Origin: Pseudomonadota bacterium
Lineage (GTDB): Bacteria > Pseudomonadota > Alphaproteobacteria > Acetobacterales > Acetobacteraceae
NCBI GenBank assembly: GCA_018240405.1
Contig: JAFEFW010000619.1
Coordinates: 1 to 43,048, forward strand
Direction: 5' to 3'
DNA length: 43,048 nt
Positions within the stretch are counted from its first letter, which is position 1. Each line of letters opens with the position of its first letter. The translations under genes and the position numbers were made by a program. This document shows positions 7,973 to 16,197 of this stretch, piece after piece. Under the pieces are notes generated by a model that was given only the letters and a program-made list of their open reading frames with translations, was not told the origin of the DNA and ran no database searches.

Positions 7973-8767
7973 TTATGGCTGGCGGACGGCGGCCTCGATC
8001 GCCCTCGCGAGCGCTGCGGCGAGGCAGCCGTAACCGAGGTCGGTATGGTGCAACCCGTCCGGGCCGATCATGCGGGCATCATTGGCGGTTGCTGCCCAGT
8101 CACGCATCAGCCCCGTGCGTGAGAACAGGGAAACCCGGAAGCGGGCTGCAACGGCCGCAACGACGGCGCCGTAATCCCCGGCGCTGGGTTCCTTCTGCAG
8201 CGCAGGCGCAACCTGATTGTCCATCAACACAATATCAATGCCGGCTGCGTAGAGCTTGCCCACTGCCTGCTCAAGCGTCGCGCGGAACCGGTCCAGATCG
8301 ACATGCTGCAGCACATCGTTCGCGCCAACCTGCCAGATGACCAGTACCGGATGGAGCGCCAGCACATCGCGGGCCACCCGTGTCGCTGTCGACAGGACGG
8401 TCTCGCCGCCGACCCCCTTGTTCACCACGGTGACCAAGCGATCTGGCCAGGCGGCGCGGAGCAGTGCCTCCAGCCGGGTTGGATAGGCCATGGCCGGGCG
8501 ACTGGCACCAATGCCGACGGTCGACGATGATCCTAGGGCGACGATCGTGACCGGTTTGCCGCTGGCCAGCGCGGCAGCAGTTCCCGGCAGGTGGAGCGTC
8601 TGTAGTGCGGCGCTTGGGCAGCTTGTATCGGCCGCCCGAGCTGGCGCCGGCCCTACGGCCAGCAGCGCCACGGCAAGCAGCACGACGAGGCTCCGCCCGA
8701 TTCTGGGCAACCCCCGGACGCAGTGCGGCAGCCTCACGTTCCGGCCCTGGCTGCTGGAAAGATTCAT
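7973..8767 (-). CDS. SGNH/GDSL-family hydrolase, exported
   Basis: This 264-residue esterase-type hydrolase has an N-terminal signal or anchor (about residues 24-45). Block I reads ALGSSSTVGIG, with the nucleophile at about Ser81; the Asp of the classic GDS is replaced by Ser, which is common in a subgroup with GSSST. Block II is NKGVGGETV, with the oxyanion-hole Gly. Block III is WQVGANDVL, with the oxyanion-hole Asn. Block V is DGLHHTDLGY, with the catalytic Asp-x-x-His. All SGNH residues are therefore present. These enzymes remove acyl groups from lipids or polysaccharides. The OpgC-type acyltransferase-like protein next upstream on the same strand makes a role in glycan acyl turnover plausible but unproven. 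Confidence 0.85.
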   Translation of the reverse strand: MNLSSSQGRNVRLPHCVRGLPRIGRSLVVLLAVALLAVGPAPARAADTSCPSAALQTLHLPGTAAALASGKPVTIVALGSSSTVGIGASRPAMAYPTRLEALLRAAWPDRLVTVVNKGVGGETVLSTATRVARDVLALHPVLVIWQVGANDVLQHVDLDRFRATLEQAVGKLYAAGIDIVLMDNQVAPALQKEPSAGDYGAVVAAVAARFRVSLFSRTGLMRDWAATANDARMIGPDGLHHTDLGYGCLAAALARAIEAAVRQP

Positions 8768-8993
8768 GTACGGCCTTTCGGGATGCAGCGGAGGCAGAAC
8801 TGCGTTCCTCTCAGTGCAAGATCACACGACCCCAGAAGCCAAATGCCACGACGCATGTCGGTGGCGCCGCGCAACAAGTGCTGAACATGCTCATGCACGC
8901 CGGGATTTGACAATAGTCGCACTGTTGTAGCCTTCCAGCTGTCCCCGATGGGCACGCCTACGAAGAAATGCACGCCGCGCTGCGCTGCTCGCG
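8768..8993. other. Intergenic gap between OpgC-like and SGNH genes
   Basis: This 226-base spacer between two minus-strand genes shows no convincing gene. A 94-codon frame over it has no recognisable features and runs into the neighbouring coding sequence. It probably holds the promoter of the hydrolase gene. Confidence 0.4.
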
Positions 8994-10202
8994 TTACGCG
9001 CTGGCCGTCCTGAGGCCCTGCCTGCCCCGGTCGGAGGTGCGAAACCATCGCAACAGCGCGGCGTATCCGGTCATCAACAGCAATCCGGTCATGATGACGA
9101 CGAACTGCATCCGCAGATCATAATTCACGCTGTCCAGGATCCATTCGCCGGGAACGGCCAGGACCGTTGTCAGGCAGAAAATCTCCAGCGAATGCTGGCC
9201 GCATAGGATGACGGCCCGGCTCAACCGCGCATGAAATACGCCGGCATTTGGTCCGAGGCGATCGGCGACGATGACCGCCAGTGCCATGAAGCTGAGAAGC
9301 CGCTCCGGCTCCAGGTAGACCTTGTCGAAATAGGGCGACGGTATCCACGCCAGAGCGGACAGGAAGCGTGGGAACAGCCCATACAACCGTCCACCAATCG
9401 CGACGAAGCAGGCCGCCGCGGCAAGAATGAACGCGGCCACAACCAGCATGCGCGGCCAGGGGATCCGTCCGCGCGACAGGCTCAGCGCAACCCCGGTGCT
9501 GAACAGGAACTGCCACGCCAACGGGTTGAAAAACCAGACCTTCGGGCCGGTCGATGCCGGCAGGTTCCACTCGAAAGTGATGGCAAGCAGATACAGCATG
9601 CCGGACGGCACCAGCCATAGGAGCACGTTCCGCCGCATCAGCAGCAGCATCCAAGGCAGGCCCAGCAGCATGATGATATAGGCGGGTAGAATAACCAACA
9701 GATCCGGCTGAGCCGTGAGCGTGATGACCCGCAGAATCGCCTGGTTCTGGATACCGAGGTACTCCCCGGTCGCCATCTCCTTGGCGATTGGCGGCGTGAA
9801 TCCATAAGCCAGGGTGAACGACACCTCGGCGGCTACAATCACGAACAGAAACAGGTGCGCGATATAGAGTTGCCACGCGCGCCGGTAGATGCGTGCGACG
9901 CCTCTCGCGACCCCCTGGCGGTCAAACGTCGGCGTGTAGGCGATTGCGGCGGTATAGCCGGAGATGAAGATGAACATCTCAGCCCCGTCGCAGAATGCAA
10001 AACTATGCAGCGTGAACCGAGCGATCACGTTGTCCGTGATGTGGTCGATAAAGATGAACGCCAGGGCGAGGCCGCGGAAGAAATCCAGCCGCAAATCGCG
10101 CGTCCCCTCGCGCGTCATACTCAGACTGGCGAGGCTGCGGCGGTTGAAAGCGGTGGTTGCAGGTGCGATCGGGCCGACGTGGAGTGACATCTCGCTGAAC
10201 AT
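8994..10202 (-). CDS. OpgC-domain integral membrane protein
   Basis: This protein of about 400 residues has ten or so membrane helices. The N-terminal motif RDLRLDFFRGLALAFIFIDH, followed by GAEMFIFISGYTAA, is characteristic of the OpgC family, which relates to membrane acyltransferases and in enterobacteria adds succinyl groups to osmoregulated periplasmic glucans. The conserved Asp-His region lies at the start of the domain as expected. The start is uncertain: ATG at 10202 and 10190 and GTG at 10208 all lack a good ribosome-binding site. The conserved domain begins about 30 codons in, at RDLRLD. No glucan synthase (opgGH) is nearby. In alphaproteobacteria the family is often found alone, so the acceptor glycan is unknown. 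Confidence 0.82.
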   Translation of the reverse strand: MFSEMSLHVGPIAPATTAFNRRSLASLSMTREGTRDLRLDFFRGLALAFIFIDHITDNVIARFTLHSFAFCDGAEMFIFISGYTAAIAYTPTFDRQGVARGVARIYRRAWQLYIAHLFLFVIVAAEVSFTLAYGFTPPIAKEMATGEYLGIQNQAILRVITLTAQPDLLVILPAYIIMLLGLPWMLLLMRRNVLLWLVPSGMLYLLAITFEWNLPASTGPKVWFFNPLAWQFLFSTGVALSLSRGRIPWPRMLVVAAFILAAAACFVAIGGRLYGLFPRFLSALAWIPSPYFDKVYLEPERLLSFMALAVIVADRLGPNAGVFHARLSRAVILCGQHSLEIFCLTTVLAVPGEWILDSVNYDLRMQFVVIMTGLLLMTGYAALLRWFRTSDRGRQGLRTASA

Positions 10203-10546
10203 TAGCACATTTTGATGTAATTACAAAACGTTGTATGACTTTTTCCGATTGTTGCATCAGTGCGGATCTTGTATCGTATCGGCTGCGCATGGCAACCCCA
10301 GGTGGCGCAAAAACAGGAGGATAGCTGGGGAGCCATGACCCGCTGCCGAGCCGCATCGCGGCATCCGCGCCGGTTCAACGGTGTCTTCGCAATGGCGGCC
10401 TGCGGCAGCCGACGTGGACGGGCACGCCGCCGTCGCCGTCGCGCCTGCGACACGAAGCGAAACGCTATCGGAGCGTCTGCCGACCGTGTAGGCTTCGGCC
10501 CATACGCTGGTGCAATCCAGCGGGTCTGTCACAGGGGATGGCGTCC
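10203..10546. other. Leader region of the tct operon
   Basis: This 344-base divergent spacer between the OpgC-like gene and tctB holds a short AT-rich block (10203-10280) in otherwise GC-rich sequence, with a possible promoter and palindrome described separately. The remaining 270 bases are an unusually long leader. A 98-codon plus-strand frame at 10260 is Arg-rich and low-complexity and is not credible as a gene. I recognise no riboswitch. Confidence 0.4.
10212..10239 (+). promoter_or_regulatory. Possible tct promoter with overlapping operator
   Basis: TTGATG at 10212-10217 and TATGAC at 10234-10239 are separated by 16 bases and each matches the sigma-70 consensus at four of six positions. 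A short palindrome, TACAA (10222-10226) and TTGTA (10231-10235) around AACG, overlaps the -10 element. That is a natural place for a repressor site. Both are weak by themselves. Confidence 0.3.
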
Positions 10547-10999
10547 ATGCGGGTGAAGGGTAGCCAGGATCTGGCCGCCGGACTGATGTTTATGGCGGCT
10601 GGCGTTGCGGCGCTGTGGATCGGCGCCGACTATCCGCTCGGCTCCTGGCAACGACCGGGCACCGGCGTGCTGCCACGCATCCTCTCCTGGGCGCTGATCG
10701 GCATAGGCGGCATTATCGCCGCCAAGGGCCTCATGGTCCGTGGCGTCAGCCTGTTGCACGGCGCCTGGGCGTGGCGGCCGGTCATCATGGTCACCCTCGC
10801 CGCGATTGCTTTCGCGTTGCTGGTGGACAGCACAGGCCTTGCCGTTTCCATGGTGGTGTCCATGGCGCTGTGCGCTCTCGGCACCCCGGAGACGCGCTGG
10901 CGGGAGTTCGCCATATTCGCCGTGATCATGGTGGCCGGCAGCGCCTTGCTGTTCGTCAAGGGACTCGGCATGCCGATCCGGGTGTTCCCATGGAGCTGA
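10547..10999 (+). CDS. tctB: Tripartite tricarboxylate transporter small membrane subunit TctB
   Basis: This 150-residue protein has four hydrophobic helices (about residues 10-28, 42-64, 78-115 and 125-145). The AGxxxPRxLS-like segment GTGVLPRILSWALIGIG is typical of TctB, the small membrane component of secondary tripartite carboxylate importers. ATG 10547 has AGGGG nine bases upstream, whereas ATG 10538 follows it directly, so 10547 is preferred. The stop lies inside the start of tctA (10-base overlap), showing translational coupling. TctB is poorly conserved in sequence. The assignment rests on size, topology and the position directly before an unmistakable tctA. Confidence 0.88.
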   Translation: MRVKGSQDLAAGLMFMAAGVAALWIGADYPLGSWQRPGTGVLPRILSWALIGIGGIIAAKGLMVRGVSLLHGAWAWRPVIMVTLAAIAFALLVDSTGLAVSMVVSMALCALGTPETRWREFAIFAVIMVAGSALLFVKGLGMPIRVFPWS

Positions 11000-12498
11000 G
11001 CGACCTCCTTTCCAACCTTTCGCTCGGCTTTTCCGTCGCCGCCAAGCCGCTCAACCTCGTCTGGTGCCTGATGGGCGCGCTGATCGGCACCGCCATCGGC
11101 GTGCTGCCGGGCGTCGGACCAGTCGCCACGATGGCGCTGCTGCTGCCCACAACGTACTACCTGCCGCCCGAGGGGGCGCTGATCATGCTCGCCGGCATCT
11201 ATTACGGCGCGCAGTATGGCGGTTCGACGACGGCGATCCTGATAAACCTGCCAGGCGAGAGCAGCAGCGTCGTGACGGTGCTGGACGGCTACCAGATGGC
11301 GCGGCAGGGGCGTGCCGGAGCGGCGCTGGCCATTGCCGCCATCGGCTCCTTCTTCGCCGGCTGCGTCGCCACCGTCGCGATCGCCGTCGCCGCGCCGCCG
11401 CTGACGCAACTGGCGCAGCAGTTCGGCCCGGCCGACTACTGCTCCTTGATGGTTCTGGGCCTGGTGTTCGCCATCGTGCTGGCGCGCGGTTCGGTAATGA
11501 AGGCGCTGGCGATGGTGTTCCTGGGCATGCTGCTTGGGTTGGTCGGCACCGATGTGAACACCGGCAATCTGCGTTTCACCTTCGGCATCAGCGACCTGTT
11601 CGACGGCATCGGCTTTGTGCCCCTTGTCATGGGCCTGTTTGGCATGGCCGAGATCATGGCCAACATGACGAATGAGGAGCGGCGCGATCTTGTAACGTCG
11701 CGCGTCACCGGCTTGCTGCCGACCTGGGCCGACATCAAGGCCAGCACGGCGCCGATCCTGCGCGGTACCGCGCTTGGCGGCCTGCTCGGCATCCTGCCCG
11801 GCGGCGGCGCGGTGCTGGCCTCATTCTCGGCCTATACGCTGGAAAAGAAGCTGTCGCGCACGCCGGAACGGTTTGGTCGCGGGGCGATCGAGGGCGTGGC
11901 GGCGCCCGAGGCGGCGAACAACGCCGCGGCGCAGACGTCGTTCATCCCGATGCTGACGCTGGGCATCCCGTCCAACGCCGTGATGGCGATGATGATCGGC
12001 GGCATGATGATCCATGGCATCGTGCCGGGCCCGCAGGTGATGCAGGACCGGCCGGGCCTGTTCTGGGGCATGATTGCCAGCATGTGGTTCGGCAACCTGA
12101 TGCTGATCGTGCTGAACCTGCCGATGATCGGGCTGTGGACGCGCATGCTGCTGGTGCCGTACCGGCTGCTGTCCATTGCCATCCTGTTCTTCTGCTGCAT
12201 TGGGGTGTATAGCCTGAACAACTCGGCCAATGAGGTGCTGTTCATCGCGATCTTTGGCCTGCTGGGGTATTTGTTCTTCAAGCTGGATTGCGAGCCGGCG
12301 CCCTTGCTGCTGGGATTTATTCTCGGCCCGCTGCTGGAAGTGTATATGCGGCGCGCCATGTTGCTGTCGCGCGGCGACGCCATGGTGTTCCTGACGCGGC
12401 CATTGTCCGCTGCGTTCCTGGGGCTGGCGGTGGTGCTGCTGGTGATTGTCGTGCTGCCAAACATCCGCAAGGCGCGGGAAGTCGCATTCGTGGAATAG
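10990..12498 (+). CDS. tctA: Tripartite tricarboxylate transporter large membrane subunit TctA
   Basis: This 502-residue integral membrane protein with about 10-12 helices is the translocating subunit of a tripartite tricarboxylate transporter. The hallmark loop GTAIGVLPGVGPVATMALLLP lies near residues 35-55 and is repeated in inverted half-symmetry as LLGILPGGGAVLASFSAYTLE around residue 265. GGSTTAILINLPGE and TLGIPSNAVMAMMIGGMMIHG are further family motifs. The ATG at 10990 overlaps the end of tctB by 10 bases; a longer in-frame start at 10615 would lie in tctB. TctA takes up ligand delivered by the soluble receptor encoded 64 bases downstream, using an ion gradient instead of ATP. Confidence 0.95.
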   Translation: MELSDLLSNLSLGFSVAAKPLNLVWCLMGALIGTAIGVLPGVGPVATMALLLPTTYYLPPEGALIMLAGIYYGAQYGGSTTAILINLPGESSSVVTVLDGYQMARQGRAGAALAIAAIGSFFAGCVATVAIAVAAPPLTQLAQQFGPADYCSLMVLGLVFAIVLARGSVMKALAMVFLGMLLGLVGTDVNTGNLRFTFGISDLFDGIGFVPLVMGLFGMAEIMANMTNEERRDLVTSRVTGLLPTWADIKASTAPILRGTALGGLLGILPGGGAVLASFSAYTLEKKLSRTPERFGRGAIEGVAAPEAANNAAAQTSFIPMLTLGIPSNAVMAMMIGGMMIHGIVPGPQVMQDRPGLFWGMIASMWFGNLMLIVLNLPMIGLWTRMLLVPYRLLSIAILFFCCIGVYSLNNSANEVLFIAIFGLLGYLFFKLDCEPAPLLLGFILGPLLEVYMRRAMLLSRGDAMVFLTRPLSAAFLGLAVVLLVIVVLPNIRKAREVAFVE

Positions 12499-12562
12499 AG
12501 GCCACGTTGCGGCCGCGCGATACTGGATGAGGCCGAATGAGCGTGAGTGGGAGGAGCTTGCT

Positions 12563-13540
12563 ATGAAACGCCGTACATTGCTGGGAGTTGGGGCGGGCGT
12601 CGCGGCCGCGGCGATCGTGCGCCACGGCACGGCGCGGGCGCAGGTGCAGAACTATCCGGATAAGCCGGTCAAGCTGATCCTGCCCTACGCGCCAGGCGGC
12701 GCCACCGACATGATCGGTCGGCCTTGGGCGGACAAGCTGTCGCAGGCCTTCGGCCAGCAATTCGTCATCGAAAACCGCGGCGGCGCTGGTGGCCTGATCG
12801 GCACCGAGGCAGCGGCCAAATCGCCGCCCGACGGCTACACCCTGTTCCTGGCGCCGAGCGCGGCGCTGACGGTGCTGCCACTGCTGCGCAAGACGCCGTA
12901 TGACCCGGTCAAGAGCTTTGCGCCGATCGCCCGCGCCGGTGACCTGGTGTGCGGATTCGTCCTGAATCCGGCCGTAGGCCCGAAGAACTTCCAGGAGACA
13001 CTGGCCTACGCCAAGGCCAATCCCGGCAAGCTGGCCTACGGCTCTGCTGGTCTTGCCACGGCGTCGCAGCTTCGGCTGGAAATGCTGAAATACCGGACTC
13101 AGACGGATATCCTGCACGTGCCGTATCGTGGCAGCGCCGATGCGCTGAACGACCTGCTGCCGAACAATGTGCAGATGATGAACGAGATCAACGTGCTGCC
13201 GCACGTGAAGGCGGGCAAATTGATCCTGCTGAACATCAATTATCCGACGCGGCACTGGGATTTCCCGGATGTGCCGACGTTGACGGAGTTGGGCTACCCG
13301 GATTCCGACGTGCCGATCTGGTACTCGTTCCAGGCGCCGGCGGGTACGCCGCCGGCGATCATTGAGAAGCTGAACCTCAAGATGAATGAGATCGCTGCGA
13401 CAGATGACATGAAGGTAAAGGCGCGCATGATCAACGTCGTTATTCCACCGCAGACGCCGGAGCAGATGACGCAGCATTTGCTGGCCGACATCAAGGCAAC
13501 GGATGTGCTGATCAAGGCGGCGAACGTCAAGCTGGAGTAG
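12563..13540 (+). CDS. tctC: Tripartite tricarboxylate transporter receptor, TctC/Bug family
   Basis: This 325-residue periplasmic receptor begins with a signal peptide (MKRRTLLGVGAGVAAAAIVR...ARAQ) and then the Bug-family start NYPDKPVKLILPYAPGGATD. QFVIENRGGAGG and PPDGYTL follow; all are diagnostic. GGAGG lies about nine bases before the ATG at 12563, whereas an earlier in-frame start lies inside tctA. It is the third gene of a complete tctBAC operon and is presumably the cognate receptor. Bug proteins bind carboxylates such as citrate, aromatic acids, amino acids or nicotinate, and the ligand is not readable here. Confidence 0.94.
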   Translation: MKRRTLLGVGAGVAAAAIVRHGTARAQVQNYPDKPVKLILPYAPGGATDMIGRPWADKLSQAFGQQFVIENRGGAGGLIGTEAAAKSPPDGYTLFLAPSAALTVLPLLRKTPYDPVKSFAPIARAGDLVCGFVLNPAVGPKNFQETLAYAKANPGKLAYGSAGLATASQLRLEMLKYRTQTDILHVPYRGSADALNDLLPNNVQMMNEINVLPHVKAGKLILLNINYPTRHWDFPDVPTLTELGYPDSDVPIWYSFQAPAGTPPAIIEKLNLKMNEIAATDDMKVKARMINVVIPPQTPEQMTQHLLADIKATDVLIKAANVKLE

Positions 13541-13608
13541 AAGTCGGGCTGGGCGGGTGTCGCTGGCAGCCTATCGGAATGCCGACATGACCGATGTCTG
13601 GGCCTAAC

Positions 13609-13636
13609 GGCACCGCCCATCCGGACAGGCGGTGCC
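13609..13636. terminator. Strong hairpin between convergent genes
   Basis: A 9-bp perfect inverted repeat, GGCACCGCC at 13609-13617 and GGCGGTGCC at 13628-13636, has a 10-base loop. It lies 69 bases after the tctC stop and 63 bases after the stop of the opposing Bug gene. There is no T-tract on either side, so it may act as a bidirectional stem with Rho or simply protect 3' ends. Confidence 0.5.
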
Positions 13637-13698
13637 CGTGATGCAAACCTCATGGGCACTGCAGAGCCGAAACGACCCCGTTCATCGCCGCATCGTCT

Positions 13699-14682
13699 TC
13701 AATCCATCCGCAGGTTTAACTCCTTCACCAGCTTGCCATAGCGCGCGTAATCGACGCGGGTCGCCTCGGCCAGGTCGTCCGGCGTGCCGGGATTCGGCGC
13801 CAGCGCGAACTTGGCCAGGTATGGCTTCATCTCCGGATCGCGGGAGATCGTTGCCAGCGCCTCGCTCATCTTGTTGACGATGGCGGGCGGCGTGCCCGCC
13901 GGCGCGTAGACGCCGAACCAGGCAACGAAGTCGATCTCGGGATAGATCTCCTTCATCATTGGCACGTCCGGAAAGGCCGCTACACGCTGCTGGTCGATGA
14001 CGGCCAGCAGTTTCGCCTTGCCGGCGGTGACGTGCGGCATGGTGTTCGGATCGGCGTGAATCTGCACAACGCCAGCCAGGAAATCCGACAGCGACTCGCC
14101 GCCGCCGCGATACGGCACGTGCAGGATGTCGACGCCGGCCTTCTGCTTGAAGATCTCGCACAGCATGTGTCCGTGCGAGCCGAAGCCGGCGGTGCCCCAG
14201 CTCAGCTTTCCGGGATTGGCTTTCGCGTAGGTGACGACTTCGGCGATGGAGTTGGCCGGCACCGACGGATGCACCGCAAACAGTAAGGTGCCAATGGTGA
14301 AGCGGCTGACCGGCACAAGGTCTTTCAGCGGATCGTACGGCGTCTTGCGCAGATGTGGCAGGATCACCATCGACAGCGCCGGCGTCACGACGAACGTATA
14401 GCCATCCGGCGGCGCCTTCATCGCCGCCTCCAGGCCGAGGGATCCGGACGCGCCGCCCCTGTTCTCAATGACGAATTGCTGGCCGAGGCTTCGCGACAGC
14501 CGTTCCGCGTAAGGCCGGGTGGAGTTGTCCGCCGACCCGCCCGGCCCGAAATTGACGATCAGCCGAACCGGCTTGCTCGGCCAGTTGGCCGACGGGTCCA
14601 CAGTCTGCGCCGCTGCCGTCCCGCCAAGCGACATCGCCAGCGCGACTGCCGTGGCAGCCCGCAGCAGAGTCCTGCGTTTCAT
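13699..14682 (-). CDS. Second TctC/Bug-family receptor, orphan
   Basis: This 327-residue paralogue of the preceding receptor has a signal peptide MKRRTLLRAATAVALAMSLGG...AAAQ, then WPSKPVRLIVNFGPGGSAD, QQFVIENRGGASG and APPDGYTFVV, the Bug-family blocks in order. The ribosome-binding site GGGAGA lies seven bases before the ATG. It is transcribed toward tctC on the opposite strand and has no membrane subunits of its own. It may share the TctAB channel next door or serve as a sensor or orphan receptor, as is common for expanded Bug families. An AT-rich stretch just upstream (14700-14720) probably holds its promoter. Confidence 0.92.
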   Translation of the reverse strand: MKRRTLLRAATAVALAMSLGGTAAAQTVDPSANWPSKPVRLIVNFGPGGSADNSTRPYAERLSRSLGQQFVIENRGGASGSLGLEAAMKAPPDGYTFVVTPALSMVILPHLRKTPYDPLKDLVPVSRFTIGTLLFAVHPSVPANSIAEVVTYAKANPGKLSWGTAGFGSHGHMLCEIFKQKAGVDILHVPYRGGGESLSDFLAGVVQIHADPNTMPHVTAGKAKLLAVIDQQRVAAFPDVPMMKEIYPEIDFVAWFGVYAPAGTPPAIVNKMSEALATISRDPEMKPYLAKFALAPNPGTPDDLAEATRVDYARYGKLVKELNLRMD

Positions 14683-15196
14683 TGTTCGTCTCCCTGTATG
14701 ACTTTACTTTATTTTACTCCGCCCGGCGGTATCGAGCCCTAAGAGCGTGCCCGCGACGTCCGCACCGGTCTGCGCGAGTCTAGGACCGTCATGATGCGCG
14801 TCCAAGACATCTTTGGCAGGTGTCGTGAATTGGCGAATCGTCAATATTTCACAGCAAGTGCGGCCGCCAGTGGTGCTGCAACATATCCTTGGCCTGTGCC
14901 TGGGGCGGTGCTAGGAGCGTGCCGCGCTCCGGCCGCGACCGGCAATTGTAAATGGATCAACAGGCTGACCAGTTCCAGCATCGACACGCGCGACACCATC
15001 GGTTGCGGCCGTGCCGCATTCGCCACCATCGGGCAGCCGGCAGGCCAGTGGCAGCAGTCGCCGTCATCGCCGCGGTGGCAGGCAGCACGATGGTGACCTC
15101 GCACGTGGGCGGCCGCCCCAGCGTCCCATCCGGACCGGGCTGCGCCGCCCATGATGGCTGTGGCTGTCCGGACCACTTGCAAGGATAGCGCCTCGC
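14683..15196. other. Divergent intergenic region before terC
   Basis: This 514-base spacer separates divergent genes. An AT-rich block at about 14698-14720 probably serves the Bug gene. A small hairpin, GGAGCG and CGCTCC around TGCCG, lies near 14913-14929. The rest is GC-rich with no credible frame: the 126-codon minus frame is Cys/His/Ala-rich and resembles nothing known. I looked for a manganese (yybP-ykoY) riboswitch before terC and saw no match to its conserved core. Confidence 0.4.
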
Positions 15197-16168
15197 ATGG
15201 ACACAGCGAGCCTGATCGCACTGCTTGAAATCATCGGCATCAACATCGTCCTGTCAGGCGACAATGCCGTGGTGATCGCGCTGGCCTGTCGTTCGCTGCC
15301 CCCGCGGCAGCAGCGCTATGGCATCATTCTTGGCGCCGGCGCGGCGGTGGTGCTGCGCATCCTGTTCACAATCTTCGTCGTCTACCTGATGGCGGTGCCG
15401 TTCCTGAAGCTGGCCGGAGGCCTGCTGCTGCTGTGGATCGGCTACAAGCTGATGGTCGAGGAGGAGCAGGACGAATCCTCGGTTGAGGCGGCTGGTCACC
15501 TGTTCGGTGCAATTCGCACGATCATGATCGCCGATGCGGTCATGAGCCTGGACAACGTCATCGCGGTCGCCGCCGCGGCTCGCGGTAACCATGTGCTGCT
15601 GGTGCTGGGTCTGCTGATCTCGATCCCGCTGGTGGTGTACGGCGCGACCTTGATGATGACGCTGATCCGGCGGTTTCCCTTCATCGTCACGCTTGGTGGC
15701 GCGCTGATCGGCTATGTCGGCGGCGAAGTGATCGTGTCCGATCCCGCGATCGAGCCCTGGGTGAACGCGCATGCCCACTGGCTGCATGTCGTGGCCCCGC
15801 TGCTGGCAGCCGTGCTGGTGGTCGATAGCGGCCGGTTCTTCGCTCCGGCGCGCACCCAGGTGCCGCATGATTCAGCCGAAGCAACAGCGGCCTCCTTGTC
15901 CCTGTTCGGCTTCAGCAGCCTGGCGGTGGCGTTGGGCGAGTTGGTGCTGGCGCGGGCGCCGCTGATCGTCAGCTTTGCCTTTGGTTTGCTGGGCTACGTC
16001 GGTGCGGACGAGTTGTTGCCGTCGCATGGAGAGGCGCCGGACGAGCGCGGGCTGATGCGGGCCGTTGGTCCGATCCTCGGCGCCGGCCTTGCGCTTGTCA
16101 TCGCCGAGGTGGCCGGGCGGCTGGCCCACTTCACCTGGCGGCGGACGCGGGACGCGGCGTCCCGCTAG
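15197..16168 (+). CDS. TerC-family membrane protein, long form
   Basis: This 323-residue integral membrane protein has the two acidic membrane motifs of the TerC/YjbE group: SGDNAVVIALA around residue 20 and DAVMSLDNVIAVAAAA around residue 115. They are placed as internal-repeat counterparts and are thought to coordinate metal. TerC-like proteins export manganese or support metal loading of exported enzymes. YjbE-type members are usually about 200-240 residues. Here a C-terminal extension of about 100 residues adds two or three further helices (GFSSLAVALGELVLA, LIVSFAFGLLGYVGADELL, AVGPILGAGLALVIAEVAG). A GGATAG lies about 10 bases before the ATG. It converges with a solute-binding-protein gene 30 bases away. 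Confidence 0.85.
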   Translation: MDTASLIALLEIIGINIVLSGDNAVVIALACRSLPPRQQRYGIILGAGAAVVLRILFTIFVVYLMAVPFLKLAGGLLLLWIGYKLMVEEEQDESSVEAAGHLFGAIRTIMIADAVMSLDNVIAVAAAARGNHVLLVLGLLISIPLVVYGATLMMTLIRRFPFIVTLGGALIGYVGGEVIVSDPAIEPWVNAHAHWLHVVAPLLAAVLVVDSGRFFAPARTQVPHDSAEATAASLSLFGFSSLAVALGELVLARAPLIVSFAFGLLGYVGADELLPSHGEAPDERGLMRAVGPILGAGLALVIAEVAGRLAHFTWRRTRDAASR

Positions 16169-16197
16169 CGCGGCCAGCGCTGGTGCAGGCTTACCGT

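Noticed and set aside
10260-10556. 98-codon frame in the tct leader
   Set aside because: It has a long Arg run and no ribosome-binding site, and it overlaps the tctB start; not credible as a gene.
14890-15196. Manganese (yybP-ykoY) riboswitch upstream of the TerC gene
   Set aside because: The conserved core expected for that riboswitch was not found on the plus strand; only general GC-rich hairpins are seen.
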